Below, in pieces: positions 33,870-41,637 of a stretch of DNA of 64,000 bases. The DNA is from Streptosporangiales bacterium. Lineage in GTDB: Bacteria > Actinomycetota > Actinomycetes > Streptosporangiales > WHST01. The notes under the pieces were generated by a model. It was not told the DNA's origin, did not search any database, and saw only the letters and a program-made list of their open reading frames with translations. The first letter of the stretch is position 1, and each line of letters begins with the position of its first letter. The stretch covers positions 1-64,000 of the forward strand of contig WHST01000012.1 in assembly GCA_009379955.1 (NCBI GenBank), given 5' to 3'. Position numbers and translations under genes: made by a program.

Positions 33870-35477
33870 ATGGCCATAGACGTCGAGTCCCTCGCACTCG
33901 ATCAACCAGCGGAGCTCCCCGGTGACGCGTTCCAGGCATTACGCCGTGCTGCGGACCTCTGGGGCGCTCGCGACTTCATCGTCGTCGACCACCGGGCACA
34001 GGTGGTGTCGTTCGCGGAGCTCCTCGAGCATGCGACCACCTTCGGCGAGCTGCTCCGCCACCGTGGGGTCAAGCCCGGTGATCGGGTCGGCCTGGCGCTC
34101 GCCAACTCGGTGGAGTGGGCCGCCGCGGCGTTCGCCGTCTTCGCCGTAGGTGGCGTCGTCGTACCGTTGAGCACCAGGCTGGTCGACCGGGAGGTACGGC
34201 ACTGTCTCGAGGTGACCCGCCCGGCCGCGGTGGTGCTGCACCAGTCCGTCCGCACGCGCGACCTGCTGAGCGAGTGGCCGAGCCTGCGCGAGGTGGAGCG
34301 AGATGACGGTGCACCGATCGACGTGTGGGTGCACCGGACGTCCGGGCAGCAGTGGACTGCGCCGGAACCACAAGGGGAGGCGGTCGGGTCGCCGACAACC
34401 ACCGCGCTCGACGACCTCGACGGGGCTGCGGTGATCCTGTTCACCTCAGGCACGACATCGGCACCCAAGGGCGTTGTCCTGACGCATCACGGCCTGCTGA
34501 GGCTCGCGTACGAGGTCGGTCGCCGTCAGGGACTCGGCCCGGACGACAGGTTCTTCTCGATCGCACCGTTCTTCCACTGCAGCGGACTCATGCATGCGAT
34601 GCTGACGACGCTACTGACCGGCGCGACGCTGTTCACGGCGACGAGGTACCGGGCGCAGGACGTTCTGGGCGTGCTGCGCGACGAGTCGATCACCGTCTCG
34701 CACGGCCCGCTGCCGGCCGCCGACGACGTGCGTGCACACCCGGATCCGCGCGGCTTCCCGCAGTTCACGCGCGGGTGGGCCGGTGGCACCAGCGACGACC
34801 TCGCCGACCTGGAGAGCGCGATGGGCACCCGGCTGTGCTCGCTGTGGGGCATGACCGAGACCGGCGGCTGCTTCGCACTCACCACCGCGGACGACCCGCG
34901 CGACGTCCGGCACGGCACCGCCGGATTTCCACTGCCTGGCCTGGAGTTCCGCATCGCCGGTGCCGACGGGTCGCCCGTCGACGGCGCGGAGCCCGGCGAG
35001 CTGTGTGTGCGCGGCTGGAACGTGACACCCGGGTACTTCCGTGACCCGGCCGCCTCCGCGTCCGCCATCCGGGACGGCTGGCTGCACACGGGTGACCGCG
35101 CCGCACGACTGCCGGACGGTCGGTTGCGGTTCCTGGGTCGACAGAAGGACATCATCCGGGTCGGTGGCGAGAACGTCGCGCCGACGGAGATCGAGTCGGT
35201 GCTCACCGAGCTCGACGCGGTCACCGACGCTGCGGTGATCGCCGCGCCGGACGCACGCCTCGGTGAGGTGCCGGTCGGCATCGTCGTGCTCACGCCGGGA
35301 GGTCAGGTGACGGCGAGCGGACTCACCGAGCACTGCCGCACGCGACTGGCGAGCTTCAAGGTGCCGCGCGACTTCTTCCTGGTCGACGGCATTCCGCGAA
35401 CACACGCCACGAACAGGATCCAGCGCACCAAGCTGCACGCCGATGTGCGGGATGGGAAGGCCACACATGTCAGGTGA
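33870..35477 (+). CDS. AMP-forming acyl-CoA ligase
   Basis: 535-residue ANL-superfamily ligase. Core motifs: A3 LFTSGTTSAPKG near 195, A5 GMTETGG near 330, A7 DGWLHTGDRAARL near 405, A8 RKDIIRVGGENV-like near 425. The C-terminal A10 motif reads IPRTHATNRIQRTKL, with Asn-Arg where most ligases have Gly-Lys; the last lysine may substitute. It would activate the imported carboxylic acid to its CoA thioester with ATP. The start at 33870 has GGGAGGG upstream. Its end overlaps the ATPase gene by 11 bases. Confidence 0.88.
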   Translation: MAIDVESLALDQPAELPGDAFQALRRAADLWGARDFIVVDHRAQVVSFAELLEHATTFGELLRHRGVKPGDRVGLALANSVEWAAAAFAVFAVGGVVVPLSTRLVDREVRHCLEVTRPAAVVLHQSVRTRDLLSEWPSLREVERDDGAPIDVWVHRTSGQQWTAPEPQGEAVGSPTTTALDDLDGAAVILFTSGTTSAPKGVVLTHHGLLRLAYEVGRRQGLGPDDRFFSIAPFFHCSGLMHAMLTTLLTGATLFTATRYRAQDVLGVLRDESITVSHGPLPAADDVRAHPDPRGFPQFTRGWAGGTSDDLADLESAMGTRLCSLWGMTETGGCFALTTADDPRDVRHGTAGFPLPGLEFRIAGADGSPVDGAEPGELCVRGWNVTPGYFRDPAASASAIRDGWLHTGDRAARLPDGRLRFLGRQKDIIRVGGENVAPTEIESVLTELDAVTDAAVIAAPDARLGEVPVGIVVLTPGGQVTASGLTEHCRTRLASFKVPRDFFLVDGIPRTHATNRIQRTKLHADVRDGKATHVR

Positions 35478-36282
35478 CCTGATTGACGTCACGTCCGTCA
35501 GCAAGACGTATGAGACGGCCAAGGGCGGACTGGTCCACGCACTGCAGGATGTCTCCCTCACCATCGGGCGTGGCGAGTTCGTCAGCATCGTCGGGCCGAG
35601 CGGATGCGGGAAGTCCACCCTGCTCAGCATCATCGCGGGCCTGGACGAAGCCAGCCACGGCGCGGTCGGAGTCGCGGGCGTGCACGTGCGCAGGCCCAGC
35701 AGAGACGTCAGCATCGTGTTCCAGAACCCGGTGCTCCTGCCATGGCGCAAGGTCGTGGACAACGTCCTGCTGCCGATCGAGCTCAGCTCGAGACGCATCT
35801 CGCAACAGCATCGGAGCAAGGCTGGCCAGGTGATCGAGATGGTCGGTCTCACCGGATTCGAGAACTCTTACCCGCGAGAGCTGTCCGGTGGCATGCAGCA
35901 GCGTTGCGCGATAGCGCGGGCCCTCATGCTCGACGCTCCCGTGCTGCTGATGGACGAGCCATTCGGCTCGCTCGACGCGCTGACCCGCGAACAGCTCAAC
36001 CTCGAGATCCAGGACATCTGGATGCAGACCGGCACCACCGTCATGCTCATCACGCACGACATCGACGAGGCTGTGCTGCTCAGCGACCGCGTCATCGTCA
36101 TGTCGAGGAGACCGGGATCGATCGTGCGCGTGTTCGACATCGACGCGCCACGGCCGCGTGGGCACGGTGTCGGCGACGAGCTCGAGACGGCTCGCGTCCG
36201 CGCCGCCATCCGCGAGGAGCTGGGTGTGGCGGGGCCCGTGCGGTCCCAACAAGACGTCAAGGAGCCGACCGATGTCCACTAG
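35467..36282 (+). CDS. SsuB/TauB-type ABC transporter ATP-binding protein
   Basis: 271-residue ATPase. Walker A GPSGCGKST near 42, the Q-loop FQNPVLLPWRKVVDNV characteristic of nitrate/sulfonate/taurine importers, LSGGMQQRCAIARAL signature near 142 and Walker B VLLMDEPFGSLDALTRE. It energises the importer whose binding protein is at 29722. It overlaps the ligase gene by 11 bases and the permease gene by 11. Confidence 0.92.
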   Translation: MSGDLIDVTSVSKTYETAKGGLVHALQDVSLTIGRGEFVSIVGPSGCGKSTLLSIIAGLDEASHGAVGVAGVHVRRPSRDVSIVFQNPVLLPWRKVVDNVLLPIELSSRRISQQHRSKAGQVIEMVGLTGFENSYPRELSGGMQQRCAIARALMLDAPVLLMDEPFGSLDALTREQLNLEIQDIWMQTGTTVMLITHDIDEAVLLSDRVIVMSRRPGSIVRVFDIDAPRPRGHGVGDELETARVRAAIREELGVAGPVRSQQDVKEPTDVH

Positions 36283-37126
36283 CCAGGGAGTGCCGACCCA
36301 CTCCGACGTGGAGAGCTCAGCCGGCGGGCTACCGACCGCGGCAGCCGGCCGTCGAGGGCTTCGCCGGTGGAGGGCGGTGTCCGGCCAGATCAGCAAGGTG
36401 CTCTACGTCGTGGCCACGTTCATCCTCGTCACCGTGGTCTGGCAAGCGGTAGTCACCCTGTTCCACGTGCCGTCGGTGATCCTGCCGGGGCCGATCGAGA
36501 TAGCGGGCGCGCTCTCCACGGCGAAGACGATCATCCCGGTGCAGCTCGGCTGGACGATGTACTCCGCGATCATCGGATTCGGGATCGCGGTCGTGAGCGG
36601 AGTGGTCTGCGCGCTCCTGGTAACCGAGATCTCGTTGCTCCGTAAGACGTTCTACCCGCTCATCATCAGCTTCCAGTCGATGCCACACATCGGCATCGCG
36701 CCACTGATGGTCGTCTGGTTCGGGTTCGGCACCACGTCGCACGCGGCGATGTCGGCGGTGGTCGCGTTCTTCCCGATCTTCACGAACATGGCGCACGGCC
36801 TCGACACCGTGCGCGGAGAGCGCCTGCGGCTGTTCCGCTCGTACGGTGCGTCAAGCCTCCAGACGATGCGGAAGCTCAAGCTGCCGATGTCGCTGCCGTT
36901 CCTGTTCGCGGGCGCCAACGTCGGCATCATCTTGTCGATGCTCGCCACCATCGTGTCGGAGTTCCTCGGCTCGAACCAGGGGATGGGCTTCATGCTCGTG
37001 CAGCAGAGCAACAACCTGAACACCCCCGGTGTGTTCGCGGTGCTCATCGTGCTCGCGGTCGTCGGCCTGCTCCTGCACGCGATCGTCACCGGCCTGCGCC
37101 GGATCGCCTTGCGCTGGAGCCTGTGA
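36272..37126 (+). CDS. SsuC/TauC-type ABC transporter permease
   Basis: 284-residue membrane permease. A hydrophilic N-terminal extension of about 40 residues precedes six helices. The BPD loop region is ERLRLFRSYGASSLQTMRKLKLPMSLPFLFAGANVG, the EAA motif type of the sulfonate/NMT1 group (residues about 185-220). It forms the pore with the preceding ATPase. ATG 36272 overlaps the ATPase stop. Confidence 0.92.
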   Translation: MSTSQGVPTHSDVESSAGGLPTAAAGRRGLRRWRAVSGQISKVLYVVATFILVTVVWQAVVTLFHVPSVILPGPIEIAGALSTAKTIIPVQLGWTMYSAIIGFGIAVVSGVVCALLVTEISLLRKTFYPLIISFQSMPHIGIAPLMVVWFGFGTTSHAAMSAVVAFFPIFTNMAHGLDTVRGERLRLFRSYGASSLQTMRKLKLPMSLPFLFAGANVGIILSMLATIVSEFLGSNQGMGFMLVQQSNNLNTPGVFAVLIVLAVVGLLLHAIVTGLRRIALRWSL

Positions 37127-37138
37127 ACAAGGAGAGCG

Positions 37139-37954
37139 ATGACCGACCTGCGACTGTGGCATCAGAGCCTCACCGACCTCGGCCTGCTGGACGCCTACCA
37201 GCGAGGTCTCACCGAACACCTGACGGACGTCGTGACGGACGACGTCGTGGTCGACGTGCACGGGATGAGCTCCGGGACCTACACCACCCCGTACCCGGGT
37301 AGCCGGATCCACCAGGTGTACCTGCAGAGCCTGCACAAGGAGCAGTTCGTCTCCGCCGCGCTGACCGCGGAGTCCGCCGGCTACGACGGGATGATCATCG
37401 CGACCATCCCCGACCTGGCGCTGGAGGAGTGCCGGTCGTTGGTCGACATCCCGGTCGTGGGGTTCGGTGAGGCGAGCTTCAAGGTGGCGTCGATGCTCGG
37501 CGGCGTCATCGGTGTGGTCTCGTTCGACATCGAGCCCCTGGAGCCGCAGCTGCGCCGCAATGCCGAGCGCTACGGGGTCGGCTCCCTGCTCGGGCCGATG
37601 ACCGACGCGAAGGCGTCCTTCGACGACGTCGTGGACGGACTCGCCGGCGGCGATGCCGGCAAGGTGGTCCGGGCCGTCACCGAGGCAGGACGGGAGCTGA
37701 TCGCCCGGGGGGCACAGGTGATCGTCCCCGGGCCTGGACCGATGAACCTGTTGGTGGCCAGGCAGCGACTCACCCGCATCGACGACGTTCCGGTGATCGA
37801 CTCGCTGCGGGCGAGTGCCGAGATGTGCGCCATGCTCGCCAGGATGCGACGTGCCGGCGTCTACCCGAGCCGCCGCGGCTTCTACTGGGCCAAGCCCGAG
37901 CGGGCACAGGTCGCCGCGGCGCGTGAGGTCTACGGCCTGGCCACGCCTCGCTGA
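37139..37954 (+). CDS. Asp/Glu/hydantoin racemase-fold protein lacking the catalytic cysteines
   Basis: 271-residue protein of the aspartate/glutamate/hydantoin racemase superfamily by pattern: GYDGMIIATIPDLALEECRS then VDIPVVGFGEASFKVASMLG, and GRELIARGAQVIVPGPGPMN. The first catalytic cysteine position is Thr89 and the second region is PGPGP (197-201); both active-site cysteines are absent. So it is unlikely to be a two-base racemase. It may be an isomerase or decarboxylase variant of the fold, or a binding protein. GGAGAG precedes the ATG 12 bases after the permease. Confidence 0.75.
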   Translation: MTDLRLWHQSLTDLGLLDAYQRGLTEHLTDVVTDDVVVDVHGMSSGTYTTPYPGSRIHQVYLQSLHKEQFVSAALTAESAGYDGMIIATIPDLALEECRSLVDIPVVGFGEASFKVASMLGGVIGVVSFDIEPLEPQLRRNAERYGVGSLLGPMTDAKASFDDVVDGLAGGDAGKVVRAVTEAGRELIARGAQVIVPGPGPMNLLVARQRLTRIDDVPVIDSLRASAEMCAMLARMRRAGVYPSRRGFYWAKPERAQVAAAREVYGLATPR

Positions 37955-37971
37955 CCGGGAAGCGATTCAGC

Positions 37972-40299
37972 ATGACGAGCACGATGGATGCGACCTCGCC
38001 CGACCGCGACGTCCCGCCGGCGGTCTTGCGTGAGATCGAGCGACGGGTGCTGTGGCTGTCGACGGCGATGGTCCACCACGCCAACAGCGTGCGCCCGAAG
38101 ACCGCAGGCCCGAAGGTCGGCGGCCACCAGGCGTCGTCGGCGTCGATGGTGTCGCTGATGACGTCGCTGTGGTTCCGGCACCTCCGACCGGACGACCGAG
38201 TGTCGGTCAAACCGCATGCCTCGCCGGTCCTGCATGCGATCAACTACCTGCTGGGTAGGCTGGAAGAGCAGTACCTGACGACGCTGCGTTCGATCGGCGG
38301 TCTGCAGAGCTACCCGAGTCGCGCGAAGGATCCCGACCCCGTCGACTACTCGACCGGGTCCGTCGGCATCGGGGCGACGGCCACCATCTGGGGCGCGGTC
38401 GCGCGGCGTTACCTGCAGAGCAGGGCGGAAGAGTCGACACACGGCCGGCAGTACGCGCTCGTCGGTGACGCGGAGCTGGACGAGGGCGCCGTGTGGGAGG
38501 CCGTGCTCGATCCGGGTGTGGTCGAGCTGGGCGAGCTGGTGTGGATCGTCGACCTCAACCGGCAGTCGCTCGACCGGGTGGTGCCGAACATCGCGGTCGA
38601 TCGGTTGCACGGGATGTTCGCCGCCGCCGGGTGGCAGGTGCTCACCGTGAAGTACGGCGGGCTGCTCGAGGACCTGTTCACCCGCCCCGGCGGTGACGCG
38701 TTGCGCACCCGTATCGACGAGATGAGCAACCCCGAGTACCAGCGGCTGCTGCGTTGTCCGCCCGCCGAGATGCGGCGTCGACTGCCGGGCAGCGGCCATG
38801 GAGCCGCAGCACTCGAGCAGCTGGTCGCCGACCTGGACGACGCGACCCTCACGGCGGCGATGGGCAACCTCGGCGGACACGACCTGGGCTCGCTCGACCG
38901 TGCGTTCCAGGCCATCGACGACACCCGCCCCACCGTGATGATCGCCTACACCGTCAAGGGATACTGCCTGCCGATCCAGGGGCACCCGCAGAACCACTCC
39001 GCGTTGCTCACCGACGAGCAGATGGAACGGCTCGCCGCCGACCTCGGCGCCGATCACGCCGACCCGTGGGCGCGGTTCCGCGATGGCAGCCGGCCCGCGC
39101 TGCTGTGCGCCGAGACCGCGCGTCGGCTACGGCGCGACGACACGGCTGTGGGCGGACCACCGGAGGTGCCGGTCGACTTCGGGCGTACGCCGACGAACAC
39201 GGGCACCACCCAGGAGGCGCTCGGCCGGGCGCTGCTCGACCTGACTCGGCAGGCGCCACACGCGGCGGGCCGGGTCGTCACGGTGAGCCCCGACGTCAGC
39301 TCGTCGACCAACCTCGGCGGTTGGGTGAACAAGGTCGGTGTGTGGTCGGTACGTGAACGCGTCGACTGGTTCGCCGACGATCCCGACACGATCCTGCACT
39401 GGCAGGAGCAGCCGACGGGGCAGCACATCGAGCTCGGCATCGCGGAGACGAACCTGGTGGGGTTGCTCGGTGAGCTCGGCGCGACCTGGAGCCGGTGGGG
39501 GCAACCGCTGCTGCCGATCGGCGTGCTGTACGACCCGTTCGTGACACGTGCGCTGGAGCCGTGGACGTTCGGCATCTACGCCGGTGGCCAGTCGATCCTG
39601 GTCGGCACGCCGTCCGGGGTCAGCCTCGCCCCGGAAGGTGGTGCGCACCAGTCGATCATCACGCCGTCGATCGGGCTGGAACAGCCGGACTGCCTCGCGT
39701 ACGAGCCGGCGTTCGCGATCGACGTCGAGTGGACGCTCCTTGCCAGCCTGGCACGACTCGGGCGCCAGGACGGCACGTCGACGTATCTCCGGTTGTCGAC
39801 CCGACCGGTGGACCAGCGGCTCGCGCGCGTGCCGACGGATCCGACGGCACGCGCCCGCCGGCGGCGGCTCGTCGTCGCCGGCGCCTACCCACTGCGCCGC
39901 GCCGACAGGCCACGTGTCACGGTCGCGGCGCTGGGCGCGGTCGTCACCGAGGCGCTGGCCGCCGCGGACCGGCTCGACGCGATCGGCGTCGGCACGGACG
40001 TCGTCTGTGTCACCAGCCCGGGACTCCTCTTCGACGCGTTACGTGGACGGCAAGGTCGCGGAGCCGGCCAGGACTGGATACTGGAGCAGGCGTTCCCGAG
40101 CAACCGGGCTGTGCCACTGGTCACCGTGCTCGACGGTCACCCGCACACCTTGGCATTCCTCGCCGGTATCAACAATGTCGCGAACATGACGCTCGGCGTC
40201 ACGTCGTTCGGCCAGTCCGGCGCGCTGCAGGACGTCTACCGCTACCACGGCATCGACACCGACGCGATCGTGGCCGCGGCGCTCGATCTCACCGACTGA
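37972..40299 (+). CDS. Pyruvate dehydrogenase E1-like / transketolase-like TPP enzyme
   Basis: 775-residue homodimeric-E1-type enzyme. The TPP pyrophosphate motif GDAELDEGAVWEA lies near 165 with LVWIVDLNRQSLD as the NN-equivalent; the Pyr domain begins near 400 (FGRTPTNTGTTQEALG) with the Glu of GIAETNLVG near 490; the transketolase C-terminal domain is 640-775. It should decarboxylate a 2-oxo acid. AceE proteins are about 890 residues and have an E2-binding N-terminus, which is shorter here. No E2 or E3 gene is near, so it may act on a different 2-oxo acid made by this operon, or work with the cell's general E2. Last gene of the operon, 18 bases after the racemase-fold gene. Confidence 0.82.
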   Translation: MTSTMDATSPDRDVPPAVLREIERRVLWLSTAMVHHANSVRPKTAGPKVGGHQASSASMVSLMTSLWFRHLRPDDRVSVKPHASPVLHAINYLLGRLEEQYLTTLRSIGGLQSYPSRAKDPDPVDYSTGSVGIGATATIWGAVARRYLQSRAEESTHGRQYALVGDAELDEGAVWEAVLDPGVVELGELVWIVDLNRQSLDRVVPNIAVDRLHGMFAAAGWQVLTVKYGGLLEDLFTRPGGDALRTRIDEMSNPEYQRLLRCPPAEMRRRLPGSGHGAAALEQLVADLDDATLTAAMGNLGGHDLGSLDRAFQAIDDTRPTVMIAYTVKGYCLPIQGHPQNHSALLTDEQMERLAADLGADHADPWARFRDGSRPALLCAETARRLRRDDTAVGGPPEVPVDFGRTPTNTGTTQEALGRALLDLTRQAPHAAGRVVTVSPDVSSSTNLGGWVNKVGVWSVRERVDWFADDPDTILHWQEQPTGQHIELGIAETNLVGLLGELGATWSRWGQPLLPIGVLYDPFVTRALEPWTFGIYAGGQSILVGTPSGVSLAPEGGAHQSIITPSIGLEQPDCLAYEPAFAIDVEWTLLASLARLGRQDGTSTYLRLSTRPVDQRLARVPTDPTARARRRRLVVAGAYPLRRADRPRVTVAALGAVVTEALAAADRLDAIGVGTDVVCVTSPGLLFDALRGRQGRGAGQDWILEQAFPSNRAVPLVTVLDGHPHTLAFLAGINNVANMTLGVTSFGQSGALQDVYRYHGIDTDAIVAAALDLTD

Positions 40300-40326
40300 C
40301 CGGTCGGCCGGCGCTACATTGGCACG

Positions 40327-41529
40327 ATGGAAGCGCCGGACGCCGGGCAGCAGTCGCGAGTGCGCTCGCGTCAACAGCCGCGGCTCCTCGCATCGTTACG
40401 CGACGAGGGCCCGATGTCGCGCGTGGCGCTCGGGGAGCGGCTGGAGCTGCCACGCGCGAAGCTCAGCGGTGCGCTGACCCGGCTGGTCGACGCGGGGCTC
40501 GTGCAGATCGGTGGTCCGGCGGCCAGCCGGGGTGGTCGGCGCTCGATGCTCGTGCACCTGGCGGACGACCTCCGCTTCCTTGCCGCGGACGTCGGTGCGA
40601 CATCGGTCAACGTCGCGGTCACCGACGGCAGGTGCGAGGTGCTCGCGAGCCAGAGCGAGGACTGTGACGTGCGGCAAGGGCCCGCGCGGGTGCTCCAGCG
40701 TGTGGTCGACCTGGCGAACCTGGTGCTGGCGAAGACTCCCGGCCGGCTGATGGGCGCCGGCATCGGCCTGCCGGGTCCGGTCAGCTTCCGAGACGGCATG
40801 CCGGTCGCGCCACCGATCATGCCCGGCTGGGACCGCTACCCGGTGCGCGAGGAGCTGGCCGGACGGTGGGGCTGCCCCGTCACGGTGGACAACGACGTGA
40901 ACGTGATGGCGCTCGGCGAACGCCACGCCGGTGTGGCCCGGTCGTTGGACGACCTGATCTTCGTCAAGGTCGGCACCGGCATCGGCTGCGGCATCGTGCT
41001 CGGCGGCGTCGTGTACCGGGGCGTGGCGGGCAGCGCGGGCGACATCGGGCACATCCGGCTGGACGACGACGGACCGGTGTGCGCATGCGGCGAGGCCGGC
41101 TGCCTCGAGGCGTACTTCGGCGGCGCCGCCCTGGCACGAGACGGCCTGACACTCGCGCGCAGCGGCCGGTCACCGATGCTCGCCGAGACGTTGACCGAGC
41201 GCAGCACGCTGACCGCCGAGGACGTCGGTGCCGCCGCCGCGGCCGGCGACTTCGGGGCGACGAACCTCCTGCGGGAGGGCGGCCGACGCCTCGGCCACGT
41301 GATCGCGTCACTGGTCAGCTTCCTGAACCCGGGCATGGTCGTGATCGGAGGCGGCGTGTCGCGCGTCGGCCATCCGCTGCTCGCCGAGGTGCGCGGCTCG
41401 GTCTACCGCCGCTCCCTCCCGCTCGCCACGAGCAACCTGCCCATCGTGCTCTCCGAGCTGGGCGACCTGGCGGGGGTCACCGGCGCCGCCTGGTCCGCCA
41501 CCGAGCACGCCTTCATCCTCGTCGACTGA
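40327..41529 (+). CDS. ROK family transcriptional regulator
   Basis: 400-residue NagC/XylR-type protein. A helix-turn-helix lies at about 15-65 (MSRVALGERLELPRAKLSGA), with a sugar-kinase-like ROK domain from 80 onward. The zinc motif CACGEAGCLEAYFG at about 254-267 is intact, as is GDIGHIRL at about 238. It likely represses the following sugar importer operon until a sugar binds. ATG 40327 has no Shine-Dalgarno; TACATT at 40315-40320 would suit a leaderless transcript, although co-transcription with the E1-like gene 27 bases upstream is also possible. Confidence 0.9.
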   Translation: MEAPDAGQQSRVRSRQQPRLLASLRDEGPMSRVALGERLELPRAKLSGALTRLVDAGLVQIGGPAASRGGRRSMLVHLADDLRFLAADVGATSVNVAVTDGRCEVLASQSEDCDVRQGPARVLQRVVDLANLVLAKTPGRLMGAGIGLPGPVSFRDGMPVAPPIMPGWDRYPVREELAGRWGCPVTVDNDVNVMALGERHAGVARSLDDLIFVKVGTGIGCGIVLGGVVYRGVAGSAGDIGHIRLDDDGPVCACGEAGCLEAYFGGAALARDGLTLARSGRSPMLAETLTERSTLTAEDVGAAAAAGDFGATNLLREGGRRLGHVIASLVSFLNPGMVVIGGGVSRVGHPLLAEVRGSVYRRSLPLATSNLPIVLSELGDLAGVTGAAWSATEHAFILVD

Positions 41530-41542
41530 ACCGCGCTCCGGA

Positions 41543-41565
41543 CTTTCGTCCTGAGTCGTCGAAAG
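41543..41565. promoter_or_regulatory. Inverted repeat, candidate ROK operator
   Basis: CTTTCG (41543-41548) and CGAAAG (41560-41565) form perfect arms 11 bases apart, between the ROK gene and the sugar importer. The size suits a dimer operator. TACGTT at 41592-41597 is a candidate -10 for the importer transcript. A terminator role is unlikely because no T-run follows. Confidence 0.4.
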
Positions 41566-41637
41566 ATCGCACGTCCAGATCTAAAGTGCGCTACGTTGTG
41601 ACCTCGCGCACACCATGCCCCCTCGGGAGACCGGCCC

